Origin: Lagopus muta
Lineage: Eukaryota > Chordata > Aves > Galliformes > Phasianidae
NCBI RefSeq assembly: GCF_023343835.1
Contig: NC_064435.1
Location: 89,002,788 to 89,066,787 of the forward strand
Direction: 5' to 3'
Length of the DNA: 64,000 bases
Shown here: positions 28,181 to 40,060 of the stretch, piece by piece
How positions within the stretch are numbered: the stretch's first letter is position 1
Layout of the letters: every line of letters begins with the position of its first letter
Program-made: the position numbers and the translations under genes
The notes under the pieces: generated by a model
Told to the model about the DNA's origin: nothing
The model's database searches: none
The model's input: only the letters and a program-made list of their open reading frames with translations

Positions 28181-28289
28181 CGTTACCTGTGCGACCTGGT
28201 GTAGGGAACCTGGTTTGGCAGGGGGGTTGGACTCGATGATCTCTGGAGGTCCCTTCCAACCCCTACAATTCTGTGATTCTGTGATTCTA
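28181..28289 (+). mobile_element. CR1 LINE, short 3' end (young type)
   Basis: About 109 bp: ctgtgcgacctggtgtaggg, then ggcaggggggttggactcga, then cttccaacccctacaattct and two gtgattct repeats. Only the CR1 3' UTR is left. It is nearly identical, in inverted orientation, to the copy at 63211-63327, so both are of one subfamily and fairly young. Confidence 0.92.
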
Positions 28290-28467
28290 CTGGACATTTC
28301 CAAAGCCAGCTGTCTCAGTCGCAGCTGGAATGAATTTTTCTTCAGAATGTCTGGTCTGATGCTATGTTTTTGGTTCTAGAAAAATAAATAACGTTGATAA
28401 CACACCAATGTTTACAGTTTCAGTTGGGCCAGGTTGCATGCAGGTTGCAGGTTGGACATACCTGCCA

Positions 28468-28475
28468 TATAAAAG
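28468..28475 (+). promoter_or_regulatory. TATA box of the 28.4-kb LTR
   Basis: TATAAAAG lies about 60 bp inside the LTR. This is where an LTR promoter would be expected. Whether it is still active is not known. Confidence 0.5.
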
Positions 28476-28584
28476 CATGTGGATGGAGTTTTGAAGGGAG
28501 TGGGAGTTCTCACTGTCACTATTCAGGGGCCTAGCTGGGCACCTGTCAGAAGGTGGTGAGCAATTTCTTGTGCATCACTTGTTA

Positions 28585-28632
28585 TATATGTTCATATATG
28601 TATGTATATATACATACAAACACCATACATAT
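28585..28632. repeat. TATG/TA-rich simple sequence inside the LTR
   Basis: Alternating tatatatgttcatatatgta and similar steps, partly palindromic. It appears to have expanded within the R/U5 part of the LTR, where related LTRs carry AT-rich simple sequence. Confidence 0.55.
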
Positions 28633-28788
28633 AGTCAAAACTATTGTTCTTTTCCCTTTCTCTGTGTTAGTAAATAGCTTTATCTCAACCCATGAGTTCT
28701 GCTTCTTTTTTCCTCCAGTTCTCTCTCCTACCTCACTGGGAGCAGGGGAGTGAGCAGAACTACCTGCAGGGTTAAACCACAACACCAG

Positions 28789-29944
28789 CCCAGTTTGATC
28801 AGCACTGCTATGTCCTGCCAGATTGCCCTGTATCCAAGAGGCAAGGAGAAAACATATTCAGAAGGCACGATTGTGATGTAAGAATTAATGCATGCTTGCT
28901 TTTATACACATTCCAGCTTATCTGCAGTTTTCAGTCCAGTGTGTTAGCATAAGCTGACATATTGGACAAGATGAGGCATCGTGCTGGGAGGAATGACAAG
29001 AAGGACAATGTCTGAAGACAGCTCTCTGGGGTCAGAGAGGTTGGCTGAGGCATTCATCACCTTAAGAATCGAATTCTCAGAGAACACAGGAACAACTTAT
29101 GCTCAAATCCATGGCTCATCAGAATCATCAGTTATTCATCAGAAATGCAGGACAGGACTAATTATACAATAAAAATTGACAGAGATGTTTTATATTAAGG
29201 AATCTCTTTAGAATATTAATTTTAAGAACATCTATATTTAATTACATAACTGACTTAACTGTTAGGAGAAAAATCTCTATTATCAAGACTAAAGTACTTC
29301 TTTCTGCACCTTTCATTCTCCTCAATATTAGTAGGCCACTGATTTTCACCAATTTTATAGGCAATATTTCTAGGAAGTTATCTACCTTGTTACCCTCCAT
29401 CAAAATTTAGATAGGTCTCTACTAAATATATCTCCTCTGGATCTCATTGAGCTTTATGTGACAGAGGTGCAACTAAAATGCACTGTAGACATGTAATATT
29501 TACATTAAATACACTGCTCAGCATCAACAATTACTGCTGAGAATTTTTTAAGCTACTAGTCTGTTTTAATCCTTATAGTGTTCCAGCATGGAGACTGCTG
29601 GGGTTCTCCACTCACCACCTCAGTGTTCACATTCACTGTTTGGCCCCTAGGAACTTTCCCCAAGCATCAATGAATGTCAATGGGTACCATTTTTCCTCCC
29701 CCAGTGGAGAAATTCAATAACATCTTTGCTTCATACACAATTCCACATCAGATTCCATTTTGACAGGCTGTTCCTCTGCTGCCATCTGTCATGCAGCAAC
29801 AAAACTGTACAGAATGTTGGCAGGTTTGTCTCAGGCACATCCAATCTGCAGCCCAGCACAGCCAATCCTGTGGCCACTTCCTGCCCCATGCCGTTACAGC
29901 AGCAGATCTTCCACACCAGTTGTTCTGGGCTGGCCCTAAGGCAC
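28789..29944. other. Intergenic DNA, nothing firmly recognised
   Basis: No gene supported. The segment 29780-29944 (cagcccagcacagccaatcc and following) is richer in GC than its surroundings and runs straight into a CR1-like tail. It may be part of an unrecognised repeat. Confidence 0.45.
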
Positions 29945-30010
29945 ACATCTTATGATCTTTGAGGTCTCTTCCAATCCAAGCCCTTCTATGATTTTATGAT
30001 TCCACGATTC
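29945..30010 (+). mobile_element. CR1-like 3' tail
   Basis: The sequence gatctttgaggtctcttcca, then atccaagcccttctatgatt, then ttatgattccacgattcatg matches the last 60 bp of CR1. The sequence just upstream does not match the usual CR1 3' UTR, so this may be a diverged subfamily or a composite element that shares the tail. Confidence 0.65.
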
Positions 30011-30854
30011 ATGATCATGCCTTATTCATTTCATCGCTTTTTGGCAGCAAATATATATGCGAAGGGCTGTTTTCAAGCACAAAGTACAGGAAGAGTAAAC
30101 TCTCACAAACATCTTGTGAACTCCTAATTGTGACCACTTCCATCAAACAAAAGTGATGGATTAGTTCCACAAAAACAAGGTCAAGTAATTGCGGAAATAA
30201 ATGGGAAGCATTACTTCTGAAGCTACTTAAGTACATCTCCATCCTTTGTATTTTCACTTATTATACAAAAATAATCTTTCCTCCCTGGCTCAAAACTCAG
30301 AATTCACCGTATTTCTCTATTATTTACATTCATTGTGTTCTTTGGAGACATTGCATAAGAGATTTTTAATAAATAAGTTGTACCTGGCTTGCAGAGGAGC
30401 ATGCGTAGATATCTACTCATCTTGAAATGTGATTTTTATATAAACTGCAAGTTGAAGGATTTTTGAGCTACATGGGACATAGATGTATCCAAAAGCATCT
30501 TTGGAGTTATCACTGGATACATTATCCACCTTTTTGAGCAAATTATTTTGAGCAGCAGTAGCAGGAATCCTATACATAAGATGAAGAAGTGGCTGGAGCC
30601 CCTCTGCAGGACCCTGTGCATATGGGGAAGCCATTCCCTTTAGCAAGCAAAACAGCACAGAGAAACTATCCCCATGAAAGGGGTCCTTAGTACCTCTATT
30701 CTTCCTACTCTTTCAAAACTAGGGCAACTCCTAGGGGTCTAGGCCACAATTCCCAACTCTATTATGTTTTGGTCACCACAGGACATTGTTAGAATGACAT
30801 CACCATGACCTCCCGATGTCAAAAGTCACTCCCCACAACCTTTTGTTCCATCCC

Positions 30855-30862
30855 TATAAATA
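30855..30862 (+). promoter_or_regulatory. Candidate TATA box
   Basis: TATAAATA in the context ccctataaatatgggg, a textbook core TATA flanked by G/C. It lies 162 bp before the first ATG of the open frame that follows. The start of transcription would be near 30885-30892 if it is used. Confidence 0.4.
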
Positions 30863-31016
30863 TGGGGACTCTGCATCCAGAACCCCAGTAACTGAGTGAG
30901 AGAAGCCAGTGGCAATTTTGATAGCTGACTGCTATTTTTTTTTGCCAAGGAGGTAGGATGGATTGCATTGCTACCAAGAAGTGGCAGCTAATAGGAAGGC
31001 TCCAGCCATCAAGCCA

Positions 31017-31490
31017 ATGGGGATGGATACAGAGCCAGAAGAGCCTATGGAAGTGGACCCGCCTCCATCAAGGCAGAACCACAAGCAGCCCATCACTGTC
31101 AAGCAGCGTGGAGGAGATCAAGACTTAGACCTCACTCCTACCATCACCATGTCATGGGGTCTTGTCCACCTTCCTCCAGATGGCCTAATTGATGCTGGTG
31201 CTGGACCTAATATAAGTTTACCATTAGCCAGGAAAGTTTCAACTTTTGGACCACCCCACAGGCTCACATGGGACATTCATTTCCTGGGACTTATTCTTCT
31301 GGCAGTCACAACTCCTACGATCCCACCCTTCCCATCTCTCATCTCTTCTTCACCAGATGGAAGAAGGGAGGGCGGAGACTGGCATCCTCTGAACTGCTGT
31401 GCTGGGACAAAGAGAGGAGTCCAAAGGAGGGACCCGAGTTGCCTGGGGCTGCAAATACGTGTCAAAGATGTTACAGAGATGGCCAGATGA
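31017..31490 (+). CDS. Unrecognised 157-codon open frame (candidate)
   Basis: I do not recognise this protein. The frame has two early ATGs (31017 and 31023; the second has G at -3 and +4), an acidic proline-rich start (TEPEEPMEVDPPPS) and a middle part with GLIDAGAGPNISLPLARKV. That part faintly recalls the LID(T/S)GA box of retroviral-type aspartic proteases, but alanine stands where serine or threonine is needed. The C-terminal third is basic and serine-rich. A TATA box lies upstream at 30855 and AATAAA lies 63 bp downstream, so it could be a single-exon gene, a retrogene or the remnant of an LTR element. Chance cannot be excluded. The DNA is richer in GC than its surroundings. Confidence 0.3.
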   Translation: MGMDTEPEEPMEVDPPPSRQNHKQPITVKQRGGDQDLDLTPTITMSWGLVHLPPDGLIDAGAGPNISLPLARKVSTFGPPHRLTWDIHFLGLILLAVTTPTIPPFPSLISSSPDGRREGGDWHPLNCCAGTKRGVQRRDPSCLGLQIRVKDVTEMAR

Positions 31491-31552
31491 TTCTGACAGG
31501 AAGAAGGCTGACATTCAGCATGAAGGACATTTTCTCCCCCCCAGGATTGGAC

Positions 31553-31558
31553 AATAAA
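31553..31558 (+). terminator. Candidate poly(A) signal after the 31-kb frame
   Basis: AATAAA in the context ggacaataaatgattgt, 63 bp after the stop codon of the frame at 31017-31490. An A-rich stretch follows, which could be the remains of a poly(A) tail or plain genomic sequence. Confidence 0.35.
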
Positions 31559-31599
31559 TGATTGTAAGAAAAGAACAAAAAAACCTACCAAAATTAACA

Positions 31600-34500
31600 A
31601 TATTGAAAAAAACCCTGAACCCACAAGAATTACCACAGCAACAGAATTACCTCTGTTTTATGGGAACGTGAGACTCTGCATGTGGATTCCTGTGTTCCTT
31701 CCTAGTCTCCAGAGTACAAGACATTGCTGTGTGGGGCGAGAGCCCAGCCCAGGGCTTGGAAAGGGTCATGGCACCTGGCATCCCAGGGCAAGCTGAGGAA
31801 GGTGCCTTCAGTCACTGTTAATGAAAAATGACAGCATTACCTACAGTTGCTGCAGGGAGCATGGAAGAAGGTAAAGCCTGTTTTAGACATGTGCACTAAG
31901 ATACCTAGCAGGTTAAGGAATAAGGCCACTTAACTGTATCTTTTTTTCTTATTTTATATTACCAAGCTTCCATTACGCAGAATTATTCATAGAGTTCACT
32001 GTCTGCTATGAGTGTGAATGTGTTACTGGCAAGGTATCCTGCTTCTTAGGAAATACAGCAAGTGTCCTCAGCACCACCCACAGTGCTGGATGTTCTCTGA
32101 AGTAACAAGACTCCATGACCTCAAAGAAACAATATTCATAACCAAAGCAACCTGAACCAACCATCAGACCAAAAACCAAGAACAAGAGGTTATTTTTCAA
32201 TCATCAGCATCCACAAGTAGAGAACAGCATTCAATGCCTCCTGCAAAATCCATTTAAGCCTTGTTAGGTAGAGATACAAACCAAAAGACAATATGTTCTG
32301 GAGACCAAAGACACCAGGAGTTTAGAAAATATCTGGTCCAATTCAACAACTGTTAGCAAAACCAAGTTTGTCGTGGTACTAATGGATTTCAGTAGAGTTT
32401 TCATAATTCACTTCTTAATTTACAAGATTAGGATCATAAAGAGACATGCAAGAACAAAAGAATGCATGTACATTATTGAACAGACACATTACAGGGCGAG
32501 CTTCTTTCTGTTCTCTCTAGATCAACTTCTTCCTTATGAAGAAGAGAACAGCAAGAATGGAGTTAATACATAAGGGAAATAAGAGTTAAAAAAAAATCTA
32601 AAAAGAGGAAAATACAGCAGCATCAGCTGGAGACAGTGATAAAAATTAAAGATGCTGGCAAGACCCACTTCTGTCCTCTAGCACTTCCATAGGAATTTTT
32701 ATTCAGAGCTATGAGCATGTGTATGTAATTGCATCAGCTTACAATACAAACATTACCTCTTCAGAGATACCACTGTCAAGCACATGAAATCATAGCTGAC
32801 TCACACAACTAGTGGATGAGCTTTCTTCCATCCAGCTCAAACTACATCAGATTGGGACAAAGCTTAATTTTAAAAGAAACTTTACCTCTATTTCACGGTA
32901 TAGTATTGAAGCTGAGGCTTGAGTAAATATTTAATAATTAAAACATACACCAAGGTGAATGTAGGGCAAAAGAAGGGTAAGATCTACTACTACTATATCA
33001 TACTCGTCACTTAGCAGGCCTACAACCCTGGTATTGAACTTAACAAATACAAGTTGAGACTTTCTTCCCCTCACAGCCTGGGAAAGATGTGCGAGACAGT
33101 ACAGGTACTGTCTTTGGGCTGTAATTTGATGCATTCCCTTAAAAGCAATCATCTGGCTGGTTACACGACTTGAGACTGTTCCTCTATTCCTCCTCATTGT
33201 CCTCTGGGGAACAAGTGTTTGGAGAGTCTTTCATCGTTAAAATCTAGCAATGTTTTCTGAACGGGGTACACAGCTAAGTAGTGAACTAATGACAGGCTAA
33301 CAGCAGGCAGTTAGAAAAGTGACTGATTACTTTAAAAATATAGTGACTACACTGGTTTAGTCAACATAAGTATGTAACTTCTTAAACCACAAGGTACCTT
33401 TGCACAGAAGAGGATCTTCCACACGATGCCAGTTCTATCCGATTAACAGATTACATGGCAAAAGAAGGCAGTGACAGAGCTTTCTAGTAGGATACAGACC
33501 CTGCAGAGCAATAGCAGACTGGGGGGAAAAAAAATAAAAAGGAAAGAAAATTTACTCAGCCCTTCCAATGACTGGTGATAGCTTAAAAGGAGCACAACCT
33601 TTACCCAGAAATGCTGCTCCCTTGGCTGCTAACCCTTACATGAGGGAGTGAGGAGGGATTCAGGCTCCACTCCTTCCCATCACTCAGGTACATTGCTTGC
33701 ACCTGAGCTCCCTGGGTGAGCCATGCCTTCTCACCTGGTGCTCCACCACTGGTTCAGGCTTTGACCTGGCAATTCCACTGCACAGATGCTCACAGCAGTT
33801 GCCTATCTGCATGGGCAATAATAATATTACAGTGCTATCTTTTCCATCTTTGGCCTTATAACAAAATTATTCCTTTTAAAACTCCACTATTATTGGTTAC
33901 ATGGCATAGCGCTTTCACTCTGCTATGCTGTCAGCATTCAGATTATGTATAAAGGTAAGTGAGAGACCACAGAGTAATTACATAAAAAACTTACAACGAT
34001 TGTACTCTATAAGTCATCCACTTTATCAAAAGCTGAGAGGAAATAGCATAATGGCTTCTGGAAAAGCAATCAGCTGAATAAAATACTAAGACTTCAAGGC
34101 ATTTTGACAGCAGTTATTAATGTCACATTCATAACCCTTGGCACTCACAGTAGAGGTCAAGTATTTGAATGCTTCCATCCCCATATGGGCACCAAAACAC
34201 AAAGAACTCAGAGTATGGCACGCAGAGCATCAGTAGAAACTTCACATATGTCAACAGAAAGCACAGGCATACAAGAGTTACCAAAAACACCTTGATTCAA
34301 TGTTTTATCTCACAGGCACAAGAGTCAGGAATACGGCAGAGAGAGAGGAACTCATCTGATGTGGCCTAACTCATACAAATACAGAACTTCCTGCACGTGA
34401 CAGCCAAGGCTCAGCACACTTGAAGACTCAGGCCTGAGCTAGCTGTTCCAGCTGGAAAATTATAGGCATGTTCAGTATTAAATGTATCTAACACATCTTC

Positions 34501-37500
34501 TCCCAAGAAAACCAAGTGTATGGAATTTTTTTTGAATTGATTTGACACTGTTTTTGCCCACCTGCCCTTGACTTTGAATTGTGCTTCCCTTGAGAAACCA
34601 AATTTGAGAAATTAACCCAAGCTCCTAGACACTCATTGTCATACGCAGTGCATTTTAAAACAACACAGCTGTATATAATGCTAGCACTAGTATTAGCTGC
34701 TGCAAATAAAATACTCACTGCTGCATGCCTTTGCTGCCCAACACTCAACACTTCTAGAAAACAGCACTTCTAGATTTAAATTAAGGCTTTTTTTTGCCTC
34801 TGAACTCCGTAGAGTCTCTGCATCTCCAAAGATTCCTTAGAAACAGCTGGGTCAAAGAGAAAGTAGGTTTCATGCAAAACTATGGAAATACAAACATTCC
34901 AAAATGAAGTAGTTTCTGAGTAAAACTGAGTCACTGGAATACTTCTAGTTCTTGGTTCCTGTCCCTTTTTGCCTAACGTCCCCTCACAAGCAAGCATTCA
35001 CTCCATCATACAAACTGTTATTTTCAAGTTTTCAATTACTTATCCATTCACATTTTGTATTAGACAGCTCCAAACAATTTCCTGGTATCAGAACATTCAA
35101 AATCACCAGGTATTTACAATGAAAGAGAGAACTAACAATTCCTATCCCAGTTATTTTCTGGGTAGAAAATAACACAGGTTTACGGCGTGGATTTTTAAGA
35201 AATCCCATTCTCTTATTACTGGCTCAAATAAAAAGATGATAAGGACAGAACATGAAAAACCATCTCAATTAGTCATTTTTGCTAGATAGAACATTCTCAG
35301 GAAAGTACTGAGAAATATAGCAGTATTTGAAAAACAAGTGGCTAAGAGCAGATTTTTAGACAATACCAACAGTAATGGAGCAGCTGGCAGTAATCTGTCT
35401 AGAATAAGAAGAAGAACAAATAAAACCATTTTCAAATTACCCTTCCCAGCAGAACTTTTTAAAGCACTCTTTATAGGGAGCAACAAAATCATGTCACTAT
35501 CTGAGCAGAGCACAGAAACTATGGAAACTCCTGTAGAGCTGAAATGGAAGCTTCATACAGCCAGGTGTTAATGCAGGCCACCAGAATGTTATTCTCATGT
35601 CACTGAAAAAAATAAATTGGAAGCCATTCTGGGTCCCTAATTCAAGTCAGTACGCAGGGTGAATGGCAATGCCTACCTCCAATAGAACCAGCCAGGCTCA
35701 CCACTGCCCCAAAGGTAGCTGGAGGTGGACACCAAGTACACTGCAGAAGAAGAGAGGCAGGCAAGAACTTAAAATATTCACAAAGGTGCTCATATCTCCT
35801 GAACTAACCCTGCACGTTGAATTTTCACTGATACAGATCTGTTCTCCAGATTCTGCTGTCAGAAAATAGCATGGGTACAGGACACTGTAATAAGAGCATC
35901 TGCTCTTAATGTCACGTGGGAGAAACAACAGAAAGAGATGTAAAACTGCTGCCTTTATGCTCACAGAATCCTCGTGGCTGCAAGAAGATCACCAGAAAAG
36001 TATTACAGACCTAAACTGACCCCACCCCTTCTACCCCATTCCTCCCCAGCATTTCTGCCCACCCAGATGTACCACCTAAATGGCAAATAGCAGCTATAAG
36101 CTCCTTCTACTTCTGGCTTCTATTAGCAATTTCTGCAGTGAAAAAGGAGCTCTCCCACCTCTCTCCTACTGTCCATCCACAGTGAGGAAGGAACGGATCC
36201 CCTTTGGATGCCTGAGCTGCTCCTTGTGGTTCCACAGGGACAGGTCTCATTAAGACATCACCAATGTGTTGCTCAGTTTCACTTGAGATGGAGAGAGGTG
36301 TCAAGGGATTCCATGCGTAGGGACTCATTTTGCACTCAAACACAGGAACAAATTGAGTACAAATATATCCAGGACCTCAGAAGCTCAGGATTCCCATTAA
36401 ACACATGGATGTCACCTTACACAGCTCCGTGGAATGGGAATTTCACCTGCATTCTGATTTTTTTTAATTTATTTTTTTAATAATATCACATCTTTTTGTG
36501 CACATAGAAACAAGCAAAACAAAACAAAAACAAACAAGCAAACACCATTATTTAGAACTTCCCAAATTAACCACAGTTTTTCTCAGAAAGTGGGAGCATT
36601 ATAGAGCCTAGCTGCAGGTGAGCCAGAAACTAGGAGGAGAAGAACAGGTGAAGGTGAAGGTGGCAACAATGTCACTAGGGCAGAACTGTTCTGGCCACGG
36701 TTTTCTGCAGCATATGAAACAGAACAGCCTCGGGAAGCTTGCCATGGCTGCTGGACAAATATGGACAGACATCTGCTGCTCAGTGAACATGAGCATCATA
36801 CCAATTGCAGTATATCACTACAAGAGAAACACATTTCCCAGAAGTTGCAATTCCTCCTGTTCAGCACAGGCTGCCAGAAGTTAACTAAACTGTGTTCACC
36901 AAGCTGTGTTATCATTGCTTCACCTCCCAGCAAGAGAGAAGCCTGTAAACTCTATGGCAACCACCGCCACCCCCACCCACAGAAGTGCTCAACAGTATGG
37001 GATCTTTTCCTCAGCGTGCTCACTATTGCCCATCACAAACCTTTAGCATGGTTTAGCTAAATAAAGTAGAAGGCTTAACTTAAGCTCCCTCAAGTCAAGT
37101 TAATAGAATTCTACAGCTTGAAACAGAAAGACATTACTCTTAACGCCACTGCCAGCTGAAAAGTTCACTATAAATACAGCCCACATCTTATGAAAGCTGA
37201 AAACTGAGAATAATGTAGATTTGGAAATTCTTTCATAAAACAGTAGCTCACATCACAAGTCACAGTAAGACTTACAGATACTGGCATTCTAAAAATAACC
37301 TTTACAATGACATCAGCAATTCCTCAGCTAAATGAACATTTATACTCCTCTGTTCAGTGCCTCTCATAACCAAGGTCACTACACTTGATGCTCAGTTCCA
37401 GCATCAGACTGAGCTCACAGCTTTCCTCCCAGAAACATACAGCCTCCTCCACTCCCTCCTGCAAACATCCTCTCCCCTTTCACTCCTTCATTTATTAGTC

Positions 37501-37858
37501 ACAGGTGGTGTCCATCACTAGCACAGCCACATACCAGCTCAGCCATGTGTGCCTCGTGGCTGGGGACAGTGATGGGAATGGTTAATCCAGCAGTGGCAGC
37601 AGTTGTTTGCCACTGGTGCTAAGTGCAGGCAAGCCAGAAGGGACTGAATTCGAAAGGCATAAACAGCAAATATTGACCTTTATTGGTACAGTGCAGCTGC
37701 ACTTGTATGTCAGAAAACAACCTTCCCCTCCCACCCAAACCATGCTAAAGTCACCTTCTGATATTACCAGTGCTTAATCTTACAGGTTGATAACTCACAG
37801 TTCAAGGATCCTTTTTGACATTATTGCAAATATCCCAATTGCTATAATACTTTCTTGT
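31600..37858. other. Intergenic DNA, no gene or named repeat
   Basis: Six kilobases with many short open frames, none with a family match. An AAAAC/AAAC-type simple patch lies near 36509-36543. No CR1 tail or LTR was recognised. Confidence 0.5.
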
Positions 37859-38076
37859 CATGGAATGGCCTGGGTTGAAAAAGATTTCAAAGATCATTTA
37901 GTTTCAACCTCCCTGCTGTGTTCAGAGTCACCAACCAGCAGACCAGGGTGCCCAGAGTCACATCCAGCATGGCCCTGAATGCCTCCATCGATGGGGCATC
38001 CACAGCCTCCTTGGGCAACCTGTTCCAGTGCCTCACCACCCTCTGGGTGAAAAACTTCCTCCTAAAAATAACCTAA
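37859..38076 (-). mobile_element. CR1 LINE, 3' end fragment, reverse orientation
   Basis: Reverse complement of a CR1 tail: catggaatggcctgggttga, then catccagcatggccctgaat, then gcctccttgggcaacctgtt and cagtgcctcaccaccctctg. Its 5' side is cut near 38076. It belongs to the same general subfamily as the copy at 7066, in inverted orientation. Confidence 0.92.
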
Positions 38077-38549
38077 AATAACCAAAAAAAGAAACTACCT
38101 TGTGAACAGAGGACAGCTAGTGTACATTAATCATTTTTTCTGTAGCAGAGATATAGTTGATCTGACATAAAATTAATTAAACCACCATTACTTTTATCTT
38201 CTTCTTCAAATACTGTATGGGTTTAAGCATTTTAAAAATACATTATTTTTACTTTGGCTAATGCTACACCATTTTGCTTTAAAGAACTTCCATACTTCTC
38301 GCATGCAATGATACTGTATTTTTGTCTGTACTCTAGTAGAGTATTTTAAACAACTCTTCAGAATTCTTTCTCTATGTTCCCATTATTATTTTCCCAGAGA
38401 AAGTGCACACTGCCCTTTTGTGGGACACTTTTTAGCAACTTCACATCTCAGCATCTTGCCATGCCTTCTAGCTCATCCCTTGCTGTCTTCCTTGCTTCCT
38501 CAAACTTGCTTACTGGAAGCCCTATCCTGATGAACAGCCAACCTGTTGA
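38077..38549. other. Intergenic DNA between two CR1 copies
   Basis: AT-rich; nothing recognised. Confidence 0.45.
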
Positions 38550-39387
38550 TACAGCCCTCAGTAAATTTGCAGATGACCCAAGCTGGGAGGAAGGGTTAAT
38601 CTGCCTGAGGGTAGGAAGGCCCTACACAGGGATCTGAATAGGTTGGATCAATGGGCTGAGGCCAACTGTATGAGCTATAACAAGACCAAGTGCCGGGTCC
38701 TGCAATTTGGGCACAACAACACCGTGCATCCCTACAGGCTTATGGCAGAGTAGCTAGTAAGCTGCACGGAGGAAAATGAACTGTGGATGTTAGCTAACGG
38801 CCAGCTGAACGGGAGCCAGTGTGTGCTAAGACCAGCAGCATCCTGGCTTGTATCAGAAATAGTGTAGCAGCAGAACTAGGACTGTACTCATCCCTGGTGA
38901 GGCTGCATTTCAAGTACAGCGTTCAGTTTTGGGCTCCTCAATGCAAGAAAGACATTGAGGACCTGGAGCTTGTCCAGAGAAGGGCAACAAAGCACGTCAG
39001 AGGTCATGTGAGGAGCAGCTGAAGGAACTGGGACTGTTTATTCTAGAGAAGAGGCTCAGGGAAGGCCTTACCACTCTCTACAACTGCCTCAAAGGAGGCT
39101 GTGCCGAGATAGGGTCGACCTCTTCTCCTGTGTAATAGCGATACGATGAGGGGTAACGGCCTCCAGCTGTGGCCAAGGAGGTTCAGGTTGGATGTATGGG
39201 GTAAAATTTCTTCTCAGAAGAGCAGTGAGGTATTGGAACAGATTGCCCAGGGAGGTGGTGGGGTCACGTCCCTGCAGGTGTTCAAGGGTAGATACGGCAC
39301 CAAGGTTTGGCAGCCGTAGTGCTGACAGGTCGATGGCTGCACTAGATGACTGGCGTTCTGTCCAGCCTTAGCGATTCTATAACTCTA
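38550..39387 (+). mobile_element. CR1 LINE, RT C-terminus and 3' tail, abutting the NRSN1 CpG island
   Basis: Sense CR1 of about 840 bp. The frame at 38550-38637 reads [18 protein letters not shown], a FADD catalytic box in which the usual T-K-L that follows is changed. Further broken pieces follow ([19 protein letters not shown] near 38888-38943 and [10 protein letters not shown] near 38965-38995). The tail at 39355-39387 (cagccttagcgattctataa) is CR1-type. The copy ends only about 300-400 bp before the likely NRSN1 transcription start, so it forms the distal edge of that promoter region. Confidence 0.92.
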
Positions 39388-39389
39388 CC

Positions 39390-40060
39390 AGGGCAGACGC
39401 AGGGCTTCCCGCTGCATCTCAAAAAGACGCGACTTCAGCTGACTGCTTTTGTCCCTCTTCCAGCTCCCAGTCGACTTTTCCTCATCCAACAAGCCAAACC
39501 CCGCGGAGCACGGAGCGCTGCCGTTATCCAGACACTCCCTCTGCACTCCGTTCGGCTCTCGGCTCCCACCTCCCTGCTTACACCGCCTTTCCTCGCCGAT
39601 CCCCTCAGGGGCGGAGGCGGCGGGGCCGGCCGGCCCGGCGGCGGCTCTCAGTGCGCAGGCACGGTGCGAGCGGCGCTCCGGGCCGTGCATAATACGTGGT
39701 GTTCGGGGCCGGCGCGACGCAGAACGGAGATGGGACCGGGCCGAGAGAGCCGCAGCTAGCGCCGCTGCGGTTGCTCAGCCGGCCGAGGGGAGCGGCGGGA
39801 GGGACAGGTAACGCGCGGCCGGCCGGGATCGCAGCCGAGAGGCGGCTCTACCAGCTGGGCGCTGCCGGCCGGTCGGCTCCTGGGCTTGGGCAGAGGGCTT
39901 TGGGGACGGGCAGCGCGGCTGATCCAGGCCGGGGGGCTGCGGCGGGAGATGCTGGTATCGGTGTGCGACCTTCGTACCGGTCTGGTCCCGTCGCTACAGC
40001 GGGGGATGGAGGGTCGCGGTGTGCGCGTACATCCGGAGAAAGCAGAGACCGAGAACCCGC
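39390..40060 (+). promoter_or_regulatory. NRSN1: CpG island, presumed NRSN1 promoter
   Basis: CpG density rises sharply here against an AT-rich background. The core is about 39570-39960, with tracts such as gcggaggcggcggggccggc and gcgcggccggccgggatcgc. Long chance open frames on both strands result from the high GC content. The island lies upstream of the NRSN1 coding exons on the same strand, and no other gene start is visible, so I take it as the NRSN1 promoter and first exon. No strong TATA box is seen; gtgcataatacg at about 39686-39697 is only TATA-like. The start site cannot be fixed from sequence. Confidence 0.78.
39700..39807 (+). other. NRSN1: NRSN1 probable non-coding exon 1 (start approximate)
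   Basis: A good splice donor, ggacag|gtaacg, lies at 39807/39808 inside the CpG island. The NRSN1 start codon sits only nine bases into its own exon, so an upstream 5' UTR exon is needed, and this is the best candidate. The 5' limit given is a guess within the island. The intron to 43517 would be about 3.7 kb. Confidence 0.5.

Larger units (their letters stand above)
28402..28788 (+). mobile_element. Probable solo ERV LTR with TATA box
   Basis: The stretch 28409-28781 begins TGTTTACAG and ends GGTTAAACCACA. It contains a TATAAAAG box at 28468-28475, a block gtgagcaatttcttgtgcat and the 3' block tatctcaacccatgagttct. In avian ERV LTRs as I recall them, this order corresponds to U3 promoter, R and U5. 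The bases outside are ACACCAA (28402-28408) and ACACCAG (28782-28788), a near-perfect target duplication. No internal retroviral sequence follows, so this is a solo LTR. The exact ends are less certain than those of the LTR at 13.2 kb. Confidence 0.72.
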
